From assembly GCA_036023115.1 (NCBI GenBank), contig JAYKKT010000086.1, positions 14,461,501-14,525,500 of the forward strand: a DNA stretch of 64,000 bases, written 5' to 3'. The notes under the pieces are model-generated. The model was not told the origin of the DNA. It saw nothing but the letters and a program-made list of their open reading frames with translations, and did not search any database. Position numbers and translations under genes: made by a program. Numbering within the stretch: the stretch's first letter is position 1; each line of letters begins with the position of its first letter. Shown here in pieces: positions 9,472 through 20,340 of this stretch. The DNA comes from Brasenia schreberi (lineage: Eukaryota; Streptophyta; Magnoliopsida; Nymphaeales; Cabombaceae).

Positions 9472-11802
9472 CTACACATGATATTTCTTTAGGTATTGAA
9501 TATTGATAGGATCTGCTAAATTTCTACCTTCTACATCGATCAACCAATACGAGTTGTTCGTGGTGGTTGCACGTACAACATAGGGTCCATCCCACTTGGG
9601 GTGCCACTTTCCAAGGGGATGTGGGCCACGATAGTGGATGATTTTCAAAACCAGATCTCCCACTTCAAAGTGGCGAGGTCTCATGTGTTTGCCATAGTGT
9701 CGGGCTATCCTTTGTTTGTATGCACGAGCATGGTCCATAGCAAGGAGTCGCCTCTCATCTAGCAAATCTAGTTCGGCCATCCTAGCATGCTGAAGCGTCT
9801 CTAGGGGGAGGTCGAGTGCTATTGATGTATGGAATGAATGCAATTGAGTATGAATGGGAAGAATGGCGTTTGTGCCATAGACCAATTCGAATGGTGTGGC
9901 ATTCGTGGGAGTCCGGATGGAAGTCCTATAAGCCCATAAGGCTTCATCCAGCTTCTCGTGCCACGTCCTACCCTTCTCTAAAGTCTTCTCAATTATGCTA
10001 ATGAGAGTCTTATTTGTGGCTTCGGCTTGGCCGTTGCCTTGAGGGTAGTAGGGCGAAGAGAAGTGGTGAGTTATGCCATACGTGTTGCACAACTTAACCA
10101 TCCGCTCATTCTTGAATGGGGTACCATTATCAGACACAAGGTCTTGTGGAACCCCAAATCGAGCCAGGATATTCCTCCTAATGAAAGCCACCACATGTTG
10201 CCCCAGCACGTTGGTCAGGGAAATGGCTTCCACCCACTTGGAGAAATACTTAGTGGCTGCTAAAATGAATCGATGCCCATTCGAGGCTTTTGGAAATATA
10301 GGGCCTACGATGTCAAACGCCCACATGGTGAATGGCCAGGGGCTGACTACGGAATGCAATGCAGATGAGGGGATATGAATGGCGTGCCCATGCACTTGAC
10401 ATGGATGACACTTCCTAACATGATCGTGACAATCCTTTTTCAGGGTGGACCAAAAATAGCCCCCTCTAAGTATTTTCATTGCCATTATGTTGGCATTAAC
10501 ATGACCTCCACATTCTCCATCGTGGAATTCATGCATCACTATCCTAGCCTCCTCTAGATCGATACACCTAAGTAGGATGCTGATAAAACTTTTCTTATAT
10601 AAAACCCCACCCAGAATGGTGTATCGGATCAAAATTTTACGGATGAATGCCTTATCTTTAGACGTGGCATCCTCGGCGAATCTCCCATTTTCTAGAAAAT
10701 GCTTGATGTCGTAAAACCAAGGTTTTTCAATAGAATCTGGGTTATTTTGGTAAATATCCAAATCATGTGTGGATAGGTTGGGCGCATGCCATATTTCTAA
10801 AGACCGGGTCCCAGAAATGGGATCGACCTTTAGGGCTGAACCCAATGAGGAGAGGGCATCGGCAATGCCATTGTCCTCTCTTCCTATGTGTGTGAGTTTA
10901 CACGATTGGAAGGACTCAACCAATCGAGTGGCCAACTCGTGATATGGAAGTAGTTTTTCGTTACGTACTTGCCAAAATTTCAAAACCTGGTTTATAACAA
11001 GGAGCGAATCTCCAAAGACCTCGATGCATGATGCCCCTAGAGTTTTCGAAATCTTTAAGCCTTGTATGAGTGCTTCATACTCAGCTATGTTGTTGGAACA
11101 TTCGAAATTTAGGCGGATTGCTATGGGAATTTCACCCTTTTCAGGGAAGATGAGGATGACCCCAGCACCAGCCCCTCGTTGGTTTCGTGCCCCATCGAAG
11201 TGCATCTTCCACATTTGGTTTTCGAAAGTGTTTGCCAAAATGTGGTTTTGAAAATGGTTTTGCAATATGCCTTCGTCGGGCATTTCATCAAATGTGGGAT
11301 ATGCGTCCTTCAGGGGGAACTCTGCCACGTAATTTGCTAGGGCTTGCCCCTTAATGGAGATTTGGTGATGGTATTTTAGGTCATACTCCATTAGAAGGAG
11401 TTGCCATTTGCTCAATCTACCCGTGAGAATGGGTTTTTCAAACAAGTGCTTGATTGGATCAAGCTTGGACACTATCCATATCTCATGATCTAGAAAGTAG
11501 TGTCTGAATTTCTGGCAGGCCCAGACTAGGGCCAAGCACGTCTTCTCCATGGCTTGATAATTTCGTTCATAAGCCAAGAGAGTTTTCGAAATATAGTAGA
11601 TGGCATACTCCTTATGGGTGTCATCCTCGTATTGAGCCAATAGGGCTCCCAAAGCATTCGCATGCACGGAAATGTAAAGTGAAAGCGGTTTTCCTTGCTT
11701 TGGAGGATTCAAAATGGGGGGATTAACTAGGTATGCCTTTAGTCTCTCGAAGGACTTCTGGCAGTCGTCATGCCATAAGAATTTCGTACCCTTCCTCAAC
11801 AA
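9472..11802 (-). pseudogene. Gypsy pol: RNase H, second RNase H and integrase
   Basis: A 776-codon open frame. Residues about 40-150 are the first RNase H, lacking the usual acidic residue in LYISVHANALGALL. Residues about 200-325 form a second RNase H with MHFDGARNQRGAGAGVILIF, NNIAEYEALIQGL, GDSLLVINQV and GREDNGIADALSSLGSAL, the extra domain of Tat elements. Integrase follows with a HHCC region (HEFHDGECGGHV, CHPCQVHG), WAFDIVGP, VSDNGTPF and NGQAEATNKTL, so all three catalytic acids are present. The frame ends naturally at 9472. Upstream it is cut from the RT by a TAA at 11818, in the same frame. Confidence 0.92.
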
Positions 11803-11817
11803 CTTGTTGAAGGGTTC

Positions 11818-13047
11818 TTATCTAGTTGCCAGATTTGATATAAATCGGCGAACGGACTGCAATCGACCCTGGAGGCTACGAATTTGGGTGAGATTGGAGG
11901 GTGGAGCCATGTCTACGATGGCTCGACACTTAGAGGGGTCGACTTCTATACCCCTTTGGCTTACCATAAAGCCTAGAAGCTTCCCAGATTCTACCCCGAA
12001 TACATATTTTTGAGGGTTTAGCTTTACTTTGTAAAGCCTAAGCCTTTCGAAAATCTTTTGCAAACATACGATATGAGTGCATCGGGTTTTGGATTTTGCC
12101 AAGAGATCATCTATATACACTTCTACGAGCTGATGAATTTGATCATGGAAGATCGTGGTCATGGCTCTCTGGTATGTCGCGCCGGCATTTTTCAAACCAA
12201 AGGGCATGATTGTATAGCAGTATGTGCCCCATGGGGTTGTGAAGGCGGTCTTACCCTGATCTCGTGGACTTAATTTAATTTGATTATAGCCTGAATAGCC
12301 ATCCATAAATGAAAACATTTCATGATTTGCAGTACTATCGACTATCAAATCTATGTTTGGTAAAGGATAATTATCCTTTGGAGTTGTTTTATTCAAGTTT
12401 CTGAAATCGATGCATATTCAAATTTTCCCATTAGTTTTTCGAACTACAACGATGTTTGACAACCAATCAGAATACGCAATGGGTTTTATAAATCCGGCTT
12501 TTAACAAATCTTCTAAACCCTCTTTGACTTGCGTGTGTACATTCGGGTGTATTTTCTTAAGCTTCTGCTTTATGGGTTTTACATTCGCATCTAAGGGAAG
12601 ACAATGTTCGACAATGCTGGGGTCTATGCCCGGCATGTCTTCATACGTCAATGCAAATACATCTAAATAGGTTTGTAGAAATGCAATGAATGCTGATCTT
12701 TCATGTTCATGCAAACATGCGGCTATCTTGATGTTTTTGGGATTGGAATCACTCTCTAGGTTTACCTCTATGAAATCTCCTCCTACTAAATTGGAAGGTC
12801 TTTCAAAATCAAGAATTTTATGAAATTCTGGGAGCTTAGAAGCGGGATCTTCTTCAAGGGGATCCACTTCTCGGCTTTGATCATTCTCGTGGGTTATAGA
12901 CCCAAGGGAATTTGATGCGTGAGTTTTCAAAAGACCTGGTTTTGTACTTGGTTGTTCAATTGATTTCAAAATTTTTGGTCTGGCTATGCAGACGACGTTC
13001 CTTTCGAAATCTTTTTCCAAAGTCCTACCAGGAGCAGCTATGTACAA
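11818..13047 (-). pseudogene. Gypsy reverse transcriptase, one internal stop
   Basis: Two collinear frames in the same phase (13047-12418 and 12396-11818) are separated by a single stop where an arginine codon is expected in the GKIRMCVDYR-type block. Before it comes HPNVHTQVKEGLEDLLKAGF. After it come PLPNIDLIVDSTANHEMFSF, DGYSGYNQIKL, FGLKNAGATYQRAM and the catalytic VYIDDLLAKS. All catalytic aspartates are intact, and the frame closes with a TAA that separates the connection domain from RNase H. Confidence 0.92.
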
Positions 13048-13264
13048 AATCTTTTTGGTATTTTATAGATTTTCGATTTTTTTGGGTTTTTGTAAAACAA
13101 GAACTTTAGGAACTATACAAACTACCCTTTTTTTGGGTTTTTGATTTTCCATTGTTTTTGGTTTTTCCTCTTTTTCGATGTTTTTGATTTTAAGTTTTCC
13201 AAATGTTTTTGTATTTTTATGAAAGGGATCTTCCATCATACCTACAAAGGGAAAACACTATGGG

Positions 13265-13936
13265 TTAGACTCGGAATAAGAGGTTTAAATCGTAGGTCTC
13301 TTCTAGAGTAGGCTCCAAGGCACCCTTGACCCAGGCGGTCACAGGGAGTGGCTCTGGTGGTATTTTGGGAGTATAGCCGATCCCATATCGGCTTGGGTTG
13401 GCCCTAGGAAGGATGGGCTCTAGGAGACCCTGGTTTTGTGCCCCTAGACTTTTATAGGGCATATAGCCCATATTCAACAGCATGTTCCATGATTTTTTGT
13501 TTTTTGAAAATTTATGATACAAATCGTGGTCCTGGAACTTGTTGTCGTCCATATTATGCTCGTATGGCTTCTTGTCCAAGGGTTTTGGAAATAGGGGATG
13601 CTTGGGTCTTCCTAGAAGGGTTAGGATTGAGAGGGGGCCTGCTTTGGGCGGCCCCTTCACGTACACAACCTTCCTAGGGTTGTTTAACACGAGCCTTGGT
13701 GGCTCGACCATGGTCTGCCCCAAGTTAGCCTCATGGGCCTGAGAACTCGACAAACAAGGGGAGTTTATGATCCCCTGAAGCTGAGGGTGACTCTCACCTA
13801 GGATCACCACGACTTGGTCCCTGAAAGGGATCTTGACACACCTGTGGAAGGTGGATGGTACAACGCACAAGCTATGTATCCAAGGCCTTCCCAGCAACAG
13901 GTTATAATGGGGGTGGATGTCCAAGACATGGAACAC
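13265..13936 (-). pseudogene. Gypsy protease C-terminal part and linker, frameshifted from gag
   Basis: The first residues, FHVLDIHPHYNLLLGRPWIH, are the conserved end of the Tat protease domain, which belongs directly after the gag-protease frame. The two are out of register because of an 11-bp tandem duplication at 13927-13948. The rest is a proline-rich linker with no known domain, ending at 13265. RT resumes in another frame from 13047. Confidence 0.85.
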
Positions 13937-13948
13937 CCATGGAACACC
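13927..13948. repeat. 11-bp tandem duplication that shifts the gypsy frame
   Basis: CATGGAACACC occurs twice in direct succession (13927-13937 and 13938-13948). With one unit removed, the protease continues in the same frame across this point. It is therefore the frameshift between the two halves of the protease. Confidence 0.85.
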
Positions 13949-16074
13949 CCCGTGTGTGTGATCCCTCCCGTTTTCATCGGGAGTTCGATAGATCCTAAAG
14001 GTCTAGATGCATTCCCATCGTATCCAGTGATAACGATGGGGCTTGGGTTTACAGAAGTCAAGGTGACTCCGATTTGGTACGCCACATGAAGTGGAAGGAT
14101 GTTGAGCCCTCCTCCCCCATCGACTAGGCACGTGTATAGAGAGTGGTTATTCAGAACCACCTCGATATGCAGGGCCTGGTTGTGGGACTCGTAGGGTCTA
14201 TATACATCATTTTCCGAGAAAGTGATGGGCGATTTTGCTCCTATTAATGCCACTTGGTCAGACAGGGATTCCGGACTTATGTTCGAGCTAACCTTTTCTC
14301 TTTCTAGAATTTTCTCTAGCATGAGTCTATCCCTAGGCGAAGTTTGTATAAGCTCTAGGATGGACATGTGGATAGGAATATTTGAAAGATGGTTTTCGAA
14401 ATCATAAGGGTTTATGATGACTTTTCCATTGTCTGCTTTTGGCATAACTCTAGGAATACATGCTTTTGAGGGGCCAGGCACACTGACCACCTTTTTAGCA
14501 CTTTGTAGGTGCGGGGGTTGATAGATCCTCCTGGATCTAGTCACTTCCCCCACGACCAACCTAGGGTTCACACTTAAACTGACTCTAATTACGAGTTGAG
14601 GAGCACCTTGAAGTTTTAAAACTGGTTTAGCCGGGGATTCAGCTCTTGGTGGTCCTCGAATGACGACTTGGGCAGGCTTCTTGTAAAGTACAAGAGTGGA
14701 CGCACAAGTGGGTCGACCAGATTCAGATGAATGCGCTAGTTCTTTTGAAAAGGTGAGGGTACATACCTCCTTTCCTTTCCCACTGCTACTGGCGTGGTTG
14801 GGAAAGGGTTCTTTGAAGATAGCTTGAGTTGGCTCAGGTTTCGCAGTGACCTGGAGCCGGCCCTCCGCTATTAAGTTCTCGATTTTGTTCAAAAGAGAGA
14901 AACAACGCTTTGTATCATGGCCTTTGAGCCGATGATACTTGCAAAAACGATTTAAATATCTCCCTTTGGAAGTGACTCCCTCGGGGATTTCGGGAAGTTC
15001 AATCATGCCTTGGGCAAGTAGGAGGTCTAGGACATCCGACACAGGTTGCCCCAACTGTGTGTACTCCCGTTTTTCAATCGGTTTTTGAAAATTTCTCTCC
15101 CTTTTGTTTTCTAGCTTTTCAAAATTTTTGGAAGTGCCCGCCACACCTGGATCCACCCGAACATTGGTGATTTTATGGGGCTTTGCCCCTTTGTCCATCG
15201 TAGGTAGCCCATAAGTGATGGGCTTCTCCAAGCGGGTTTTAGAAATGGCACTTCCTTTCCATAAGTGATCGTATATCCCCTTTTTCAAGTTTGTTTCGAA
15301 AAGGGATGCTTTTTTGATCAACTTATGGAAAGTTGAGATCTCATGGAGTGAGAGAAGGGTCTTTAGCTCGCTTTTGAAATTATCCAGGATGAGCATGACT
15401 GTGCATCCTTCGGATATGGGCTCTCGCACTTGGCCCAAAAGGGACCTCCATCGAATAATGAAGGTATGTACGTCTTCGTTCATGCCTTGCTTTGTATCCC
15501 TTAAAGTATTTAAAGTCGGCGTGACTTCTACGTTATGTGCAAATCTTTGCATGAAGTAGTTCGCTAACTCTTCAAAAGTAGTGAACTCGCTTAAATCGTA
15601 GGAAGCCAGCCATTTGGCAACTGTGCCTTTAAGAGATAAAGGAAACCAATACACCCATTTCATCGAGTCCTTTTTCTTCTTATGGGCTCGACGCGAGAAA
15701 AGTTGTAAGTGAGACCTAGGGTCTCCCATGCCATCATACCGATGGAAGTTCGGTATTTCATCGTCACTGTCTGTTTCATAATCCATAGAAAGGAAATCAG
15801 ATAGGGCGTAACTCCTTTTCTCTTTATTTTGCCCTTTCAGCAGCTGTTGTAGGGCTTTACGGTCCTTTTGTGTGAAGGACTCATAGTATTGGTTGCCTTC
15901 CATTACGGAGGCCTCTTTGTGCTTGCGAGGTTTTTCAGTTTTTTTCTTGGCCCTTTGTTCACCATTTGATGAACATGAATCGCCTACTTCAGCCTCTTGG
16001 CTGAGAGCATCGATTTTGGCCTCGAATTCCCTTCTTAAGTCCTCTATCTTGTCTAGTTTGATTTTACTTTTCAA
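13937..16074 (-). pseudogene. Gypsy gag and protease
   Basis: A long frame starts at 16074 (the 756-codon frame continues to 13804, but past 13937 it is out of phase). A retrotransposon gag domain occupies about residues 100-270 (NFHRYDGMGDPRSHLQLF, WFPLSLKGTVAKWLASYDL, FTTFEELANYFMQRFAHN). A zinc-knuckle-like CKYHRLKGHDTKRCFSLLNK lies near residue 385. The aspartic protease follows at about residues 630-720, with LVDGGGGLNILPLHVAYQIG as its active-site loop. The N-terminal 60 residues are charged and helical. The start was chosen as the first ATG after the primer site. Confidence 0.88.
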
Positions 16075-16260
16075 AACCCTCCTAGAGTGAGAACTTGATG
16101 CGCATGAGCCTTGGCTCTACACTTCAATTGGGTTGGATTTTGACATGCTTTCAAGCTTTTCAAAATTCGTATGTACAAGTAAAGAAAAGAGTTAAAACAA
16201 CACACCTTTTTGAAAAATTTTCGCAAGTTTCCTAGAGTGACTCGATTTTAAAAGACTCAC

Positions 16261-16278
16261 GTCCCACCGGGCGTGCCA
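16261..16278 (-). other. Primer-binding site of the gypsy element
   Basis: The plus strand reads GTCCCACCGGGCGTGCCA, the form of a tRNA 3' end with CCA. On the minus strand the complementary TGGCAC starts 6 nt after the LTR terminus. The same site, with three C-to-T changes, appears at 48497-48514 in the older gypsy element. The tRNA species was not determined. Confidence 0.75.
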
Positions 16279-16863
16279 AATAACTGTAGACGCAGAAAAT
16301 CCCCACTCCTGGTTCTTAGGCCTGAAGCGAACCTTTTCGTGTGCCTAAGTCCTAATTAAGCAAAAGGGTGTGCCAGCTAGCTTGCTTAAGCTAGCGAAGA
16401 TATATTTTAAACCTGACTCCTAACGTGGCGACTGTGAGCAAGCAAGCTCTTGTCGTCGCAGACCTTCTTGTACCGATACGCAAGGGTCAGTCTGTACGCT
16501 TTTAAAATCGAGTTTTTGGGATATAAGAACCTACGAAAGCAGTTTGAGGTGTTTGATTCAGGTTGTTTTGTATGACTTTCAGATTTTATTTCACATTGAT
16601 TTGCACGTGCCTAAGTCTTTCCTTTTATCTCTTTTTGGGCCAACTAGGTGTGTGTTATGAACACTCAGCCTAAGTGGGGCGACTTTGAGCGGGAGTATGG
16701 GGTTTTCTTTGATGCAATATGCGTCCTAACTCATGGTATGGCGTATATGCAATGCAAACTCACGCAACTCCAAAGGGAAAACCCGAATTTAAAAGACAAT
16801 GTCGAAGGGAAATGACTTGTAATGTAAATTGTCGAAGGGAATTGCAAAAGGAAAATATGACTA

Positions 16864-17540
16864 TATCTTAAGAGCGGAAAGGCTCAATAGTGCAAGTGTG
16901 TGCCGTGTATATATGTAAAGACTACGCACACTGCTGAACCTTAAAACCCAAATCTTAAAGACATAGTCGAAAGGGAAATACGTATATAATATATATGGGC
17001 CCTTAGTTGGGTCTTGGAAGTAAGAGCGAAGGCTCAATGTGGGTGCGTGTGAAAATGTAAAGACAACACACACGACTTTAAATGAAACCCAAGTATAAAT
17101 TGCAATATGGCCTTAACTAAGGTCTTGGGAGTAAGAGCGAAAGCTCAATGTGTGTGAGTGCTAGAATTGAAGTACTACACACACGACATGAAATTAAACC
17201 CAAATATAAATTGCAATATGGTCTTAACTAAGGTCTTGGGAATAAGAGCGAAAGCTCAATGTGTGTGAGTGCGAGAATGGAAGTACTACACATACGACAT
17301 GAAATTAAACCCAAGGAAAGTATAACACGTCCCTTACTTGGGTCTTGCAAATAAGAGCGAAAGCTCAATGTGTGTGAGTGCGAGAATTTAAAGACAACAC
17401 ACACAACTCAAGCAAAACCCTACGCAACTTAACGTATATAAATAAACTTATATCTTAAGGGTTGATTAAGCCCGTGTGTGTTCAAAATCGTGCACAACTA
17501 AGAGCGAGGTAGGCTCAAGTGCACATGTGTGTGAGTGTGC
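16864..17540 (-). repeat. About 110-bp degenerate tandem repeat in the LTR
   Basis: Six imperfect units share the plus-strand phrase TAAGAGCGAAAGCTCAATGT followed by GTGTGAGTGCGAGAAT, a CACACACGAC segment and AAACCCAA. Phrase starts are near 16870, 17022, 17131, 17246, 17352 and 17499. The 3' LTR keeps only the first unit (9205-9330). The array lies downstream of the putative start site on the minus strand, so it would be transcribed as leader RNA. Confidence 0.8.
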
Positions 17541-18516
17541 CAAGCCACGTTATTACAAGCGGGGGGAGACAATGCTCCGTTATTACAACCCCGTATCAAA
17601 TTTAATTTAACTTAAGCAAGTCTACAAATGAGGACTGAGTTAGGCACTTACGTATAGCTGGTTCGGAGGTGACTTGCTTGAGCTTGGGCTTGGGCTTCGC
17701 CTTGGGCTGCAAGAGGGAGCTCCTCGGAATGGCACGACAAAGGGGTGTGCTGGCCGGGTGACAAGGGAGCGCGGGTGTGGTGCCTTGGAGCTTGCCGGCT
17801 GCTAGGGGGGTGCTGCCGTGATGTCTAGGGCTGAAGTGTTTAAGGATGATCACTAAGGTATAAGGCTGGTGCTAGGGAAGGTGGCACTAAGGGTGACTAA
17901 AGGGAAGATGTCTAAGGAAGAGGGTGTGACTGGCCGGATGACTTGGGTGCGGTCGGCTGGGGCTGGCCAACTAGGGGGTGTTTTAAGTGGTGGCCGACTG
18001 GGTAGCTAGGGGATGTTTGGGAATGGCGAGGGAACTAGCTAGGGTGTTGTGGAAGGTGGAGTTAATGGGTGACTAAGAGTGGAGGGGGCAGGTCCTAGGG
18101 AGCAAGGTAAGGTGGCTGGGTTGTCACTAAGGGCCGGTAGGAAAGTGGGTGGTGTGATGGGCTATGTCTGGCCAAATGGGGAAGGGTGGTGGGAAGGCTG
18201 TGATGGAGCTTTGTGGTGGTATAGATGGCTGAGAGTGGTGGGAGAGAGAAGAGAAGATGGAGTTGGGTTGAGGTACTAATCGGATAAGAGAAGGAGGTCG
18301 GTGTGTGGAAGGAGGGCAGCCGGGTGGAAGGAAGGGAGCTGGCCGAGCGACTGTGGTGGCGACGTGGAAGGGAGCAGGCCAGGAGGTGGTGGTGGCGTGA
18401 GGTGGTGCAGGCCGGGGGTAGTGGTGGTGCAGGTGGAAGAAGAGAGCAAGGTGAGAGAGGGCTCGGCTGGCCCAAGAGCTGGTGGAAAAACTTGAAAAAC
18501 CCGCCCACTAGGGGGG

Positions 18517-18526
18517 GTTTTTATAG
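18517..18526 (-). promoter_or_regulatory. TATA box of the gypsy LTR
   Basis: Minus-strand CTATAAAAAC is preceded by GAAAAA and followed by a C-rich run. A pyrimidine-rich stretch (CTCTCTCACC type) follows, as in plant leaders. It would place U3 between 19759 and about 18490 and make the rest leader. The exact start site is inferred. Confidence 0.5.
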
Positions 18527-18639
18527 TTTTTCAAAGGGTCGGTTGGGGGTGGTTTTGAGAGGGTGGTAAGGTGGTTAGGTGGTGGTGGTGTGGTGATAAG
18601 GTGGGCTGGTTTTGAGGGGGGGCCAGATATTTTGTTTTA

Positions 18640-18945
18640 AGTGGTTTTAGGGATATGGTGTGCTAGGTTTAGGTGGGGTGGTTTAGGGGTTTAGGGCTTA
18701 GCTAGGTGGGTTGGTTTTGGGGTGAGGTTTAGTGAGGTGGGTTAGGTGTTTAGGCTAGGATTAGGTTAGGATTAAGGGAATTAGGCTAGGTTTAGGGAAG
18801 GATTAGGGAGGTGGGTTAGGTGATTAGGTTGGGATTAGGTCGGGATTAAGGAAGTGGGTTAGGTGATTAGGTTAGGATTAGGCTGGGATTAGGGTAAAGG
18901 GCTAGGATTAGGGGTTTTGGCTTAGGATTGGGTTAGGGAGCTCCC
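18640..18945 (+). repeat. G/T-rich TTAGG-type degenerate repeat
   Basis: Many copies of GATTAGG, GGTTAGG, TTAGGATTAGG and GGGATTAGG follow each other without a fixed period, with one spot of TTTAGGGG TTTAGGG near 18680 that matches the plant telomere unit. It lies inside the U3 part of the gypsy LTR, so it belongs to the retroelement rather than to a telomere. Confidence 0.7.
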
Positions 18946-19234
18946 TTTGCATAACCCATAGACTTCATTGCATCATGTTGGTGCAGCCCTAGGTTAGGTT
19001 TTGGCTCATACAAGCTTAAACCCACACTAATTAGGCTAACCCACATGATTAACCCCAAACTTGACACACAAGTCAAGCTTAATACAATTCCCCTCATGCT
19101 TATCCTCCCCATTCTCTCTCATGCCCATAATCCCACGTGAATTTCAAGTGGGCCCCACCTCCATTGATGAGAAGGTGATGTGGGCCATGGATGTGGATAT
19201 TGGATTGGATTTTTGAATCCAAATCCATACATAC

Positions 19235-19280
19235 GTTTGGATTGGGATCTGGATATATATGGTCCAGATCCAATCCAAAC
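19235..19280. repeat. Inverted repeat in gypsy U3
   Basis: GTTTGGATTGGGATCTGGA (19235-19253) and TCCAGATCCAATCCAAAC (19263-19280) pair over 18 bases with a single bulged G around a TATATATGG loop. Confidence 0.75.
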
Positions 19281-19759
19281 TGAATTTTGACTCCTTCAGG
19301 GTATGTTCGAAACGAACGGTTTATGCGGGGTCTGACAGCATCAGTACTCCGTCTGCGTTGGGTCTTCGCCAACATGGTCGTCCGCTTTTGTTTTCAGCTT
19401 CCGGAGATGATTTCAAAGGATTTTTGCTGATAACAGGGACTTGGATGTTCGAGATCCTGGGGACAGATCCAACACGAGAATTGTTGCGCCGGGCTTGACA
19501 TGTGCTCCGATTTCGGGCTCTCTTTAGCTCTTCTGGTCCTGCTTTCATCAGGCCAGGCCGCTTTGTGAGGTTTCAAAACATCTTTTAAAATGTTTTAAAA
19601 CTATATTATATATATTTTAAAACATATATAGTTTAAACATATGTACAGGGTTTGTCTGAAAGGCTCCTGGGTTTTCAGACTCAAAATAGCCCTTTGGGGC
19701 TGCTTTTACAAAATCGGGTTATTTTTTTGAGAAGTTCGTGGGATTTCGGGGTGTTTACA

Positions 19760-19764
19760 CAACC
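19760..19764. repeat. 5-bp target duplication CAACC (partner 8559-8563)
   Basis: Second copy of the duplicated target. The interrupted copia sequence resumes immediately after it. Confidence 0.88.
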
Positions 19765-20340
19765 AAGATTACTTTGATATTTACTCATAAGACCAATAAC
19801 AAAGTTGATATGAGGTCTTTATAAAATATAACATATATTAAGTTACCAACAACTTAAGCTTAAGGAACATTTGGCTTTTATGTCCATCACCAAGGCAATC
19901 AACTTTACTTAATTTGATCCCCTTCATAACAAGTGTATTTATAGATTTGCAATCACCCATTCTAAACTTTTTGAAGATATAATCGATATCTCTCTCTTGA
20001 CTTAGATGTAATACTCTTCATCCTCTACCATGAATGATATTTATACCTAAGATGTAGGATACCTCTCCCATATCCTTTTGCAAGAAATACTTTATAACCA
20101 ACCTTGCCTACTATCATCTTTAAATTTCTTTTTAAGTATACATTTCTTGATTTTTTTGTACTGGAGTGACACCATAGGGATTGAATCGTCTAACATAACT
20201 TCTTCAAGGTGGTTTCACACAAGAGAGAATGGAGAAAGTACAAGAAAGACTCCTAAAGATCATTTTTCTATAATAGTTTTTCTTCTCCTTTTAGTCATCT
20301 ACAGTTTTTACTACCTGGGATGCCATTACAGTTAGGAAAA
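19765..20340 (-). mobile_element. Copia element A, reverse transcriptase part
   Basis: The minus strand resumes the copia sequence cut at 8558, with the block corresponding to MLCTRPDISFVVGLISRYQ of the copia element at 1-3620, then the region just upstream. Compared with copia element B it lacks roughly 450 bp containing the YxDD box: homology jumps from the part matching 21425-21480 to the part matching 21925 onward. Many stops. The limit near 20340 is approximate. Confidence 0.75.

Larger units (their letters stand above)
8564..19759 (-). mobile_element. Ty3/gypsy retrotransposon, Tat lineage (11.2 kb)
   Basis: The minus-strand order is 5' LTR (19759-16285), primer site, gag-protease, RT, a first degenerate RNase H, a second RNase H, integrase and 3' LTR (about 9330-8564). 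RT before integrase makes it Ty3/gypsy. The additional, better conserved RNase H between the first RNase H and integrase is diagnostic of the Tat lineage of plant non-chromoviruses. CAACC target duplications flank it and it sits inside a copia element. Its coding region has two nonsense codons, an 11-bp frameshifting duplication and another frame change, so it is inactive but relatively young compared with its neighbours. Confidence 0.93.
16285..19759 (-). repeat. 5' LTR of the gypsy element (3475 bp)
   Basis: TG at 16285 and CA at 19758-19759 bound it, the latter directly before the CAACC duplication. The size is typical of long-LTR Tat elements. It contains a tandem array of about 110-bp units (16864-17540), a GC-rich block with a TATA box (18517-18526) that points downstream on the minus strand, a G/T-rich TTAGG-like block and a palindromic U3 segment. 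Confidence 0.85.

Noticed and set aside
9816..10557. Several plus-strand frames of 60-100 codons
   Set aside because: They are antisense to the well-supported integrase and RNase H of the gypsy element and match nothing.
16864..17540. CRISPR-like array
   Set aside because: Units of about 110 bp are degenerate throughout with no repeat/spacer alternation, in a plant LTR. It is a minisatellite.
18095..18508. 137-codon proline/serine-rich frame on the minus strand in the gypsy LTR
   Set aside because: It lies in GC-rich leader sequence of the LTR, has no domain, and its composition follows the local nucleotide bias.
18640..18945. Interstitial telomere
   Set aside because: Most words are GATTAGG/GGTTAGG rather than TTTAGGG and have no fixed period. 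The block is inside the LTR of an element with intact target duplications.
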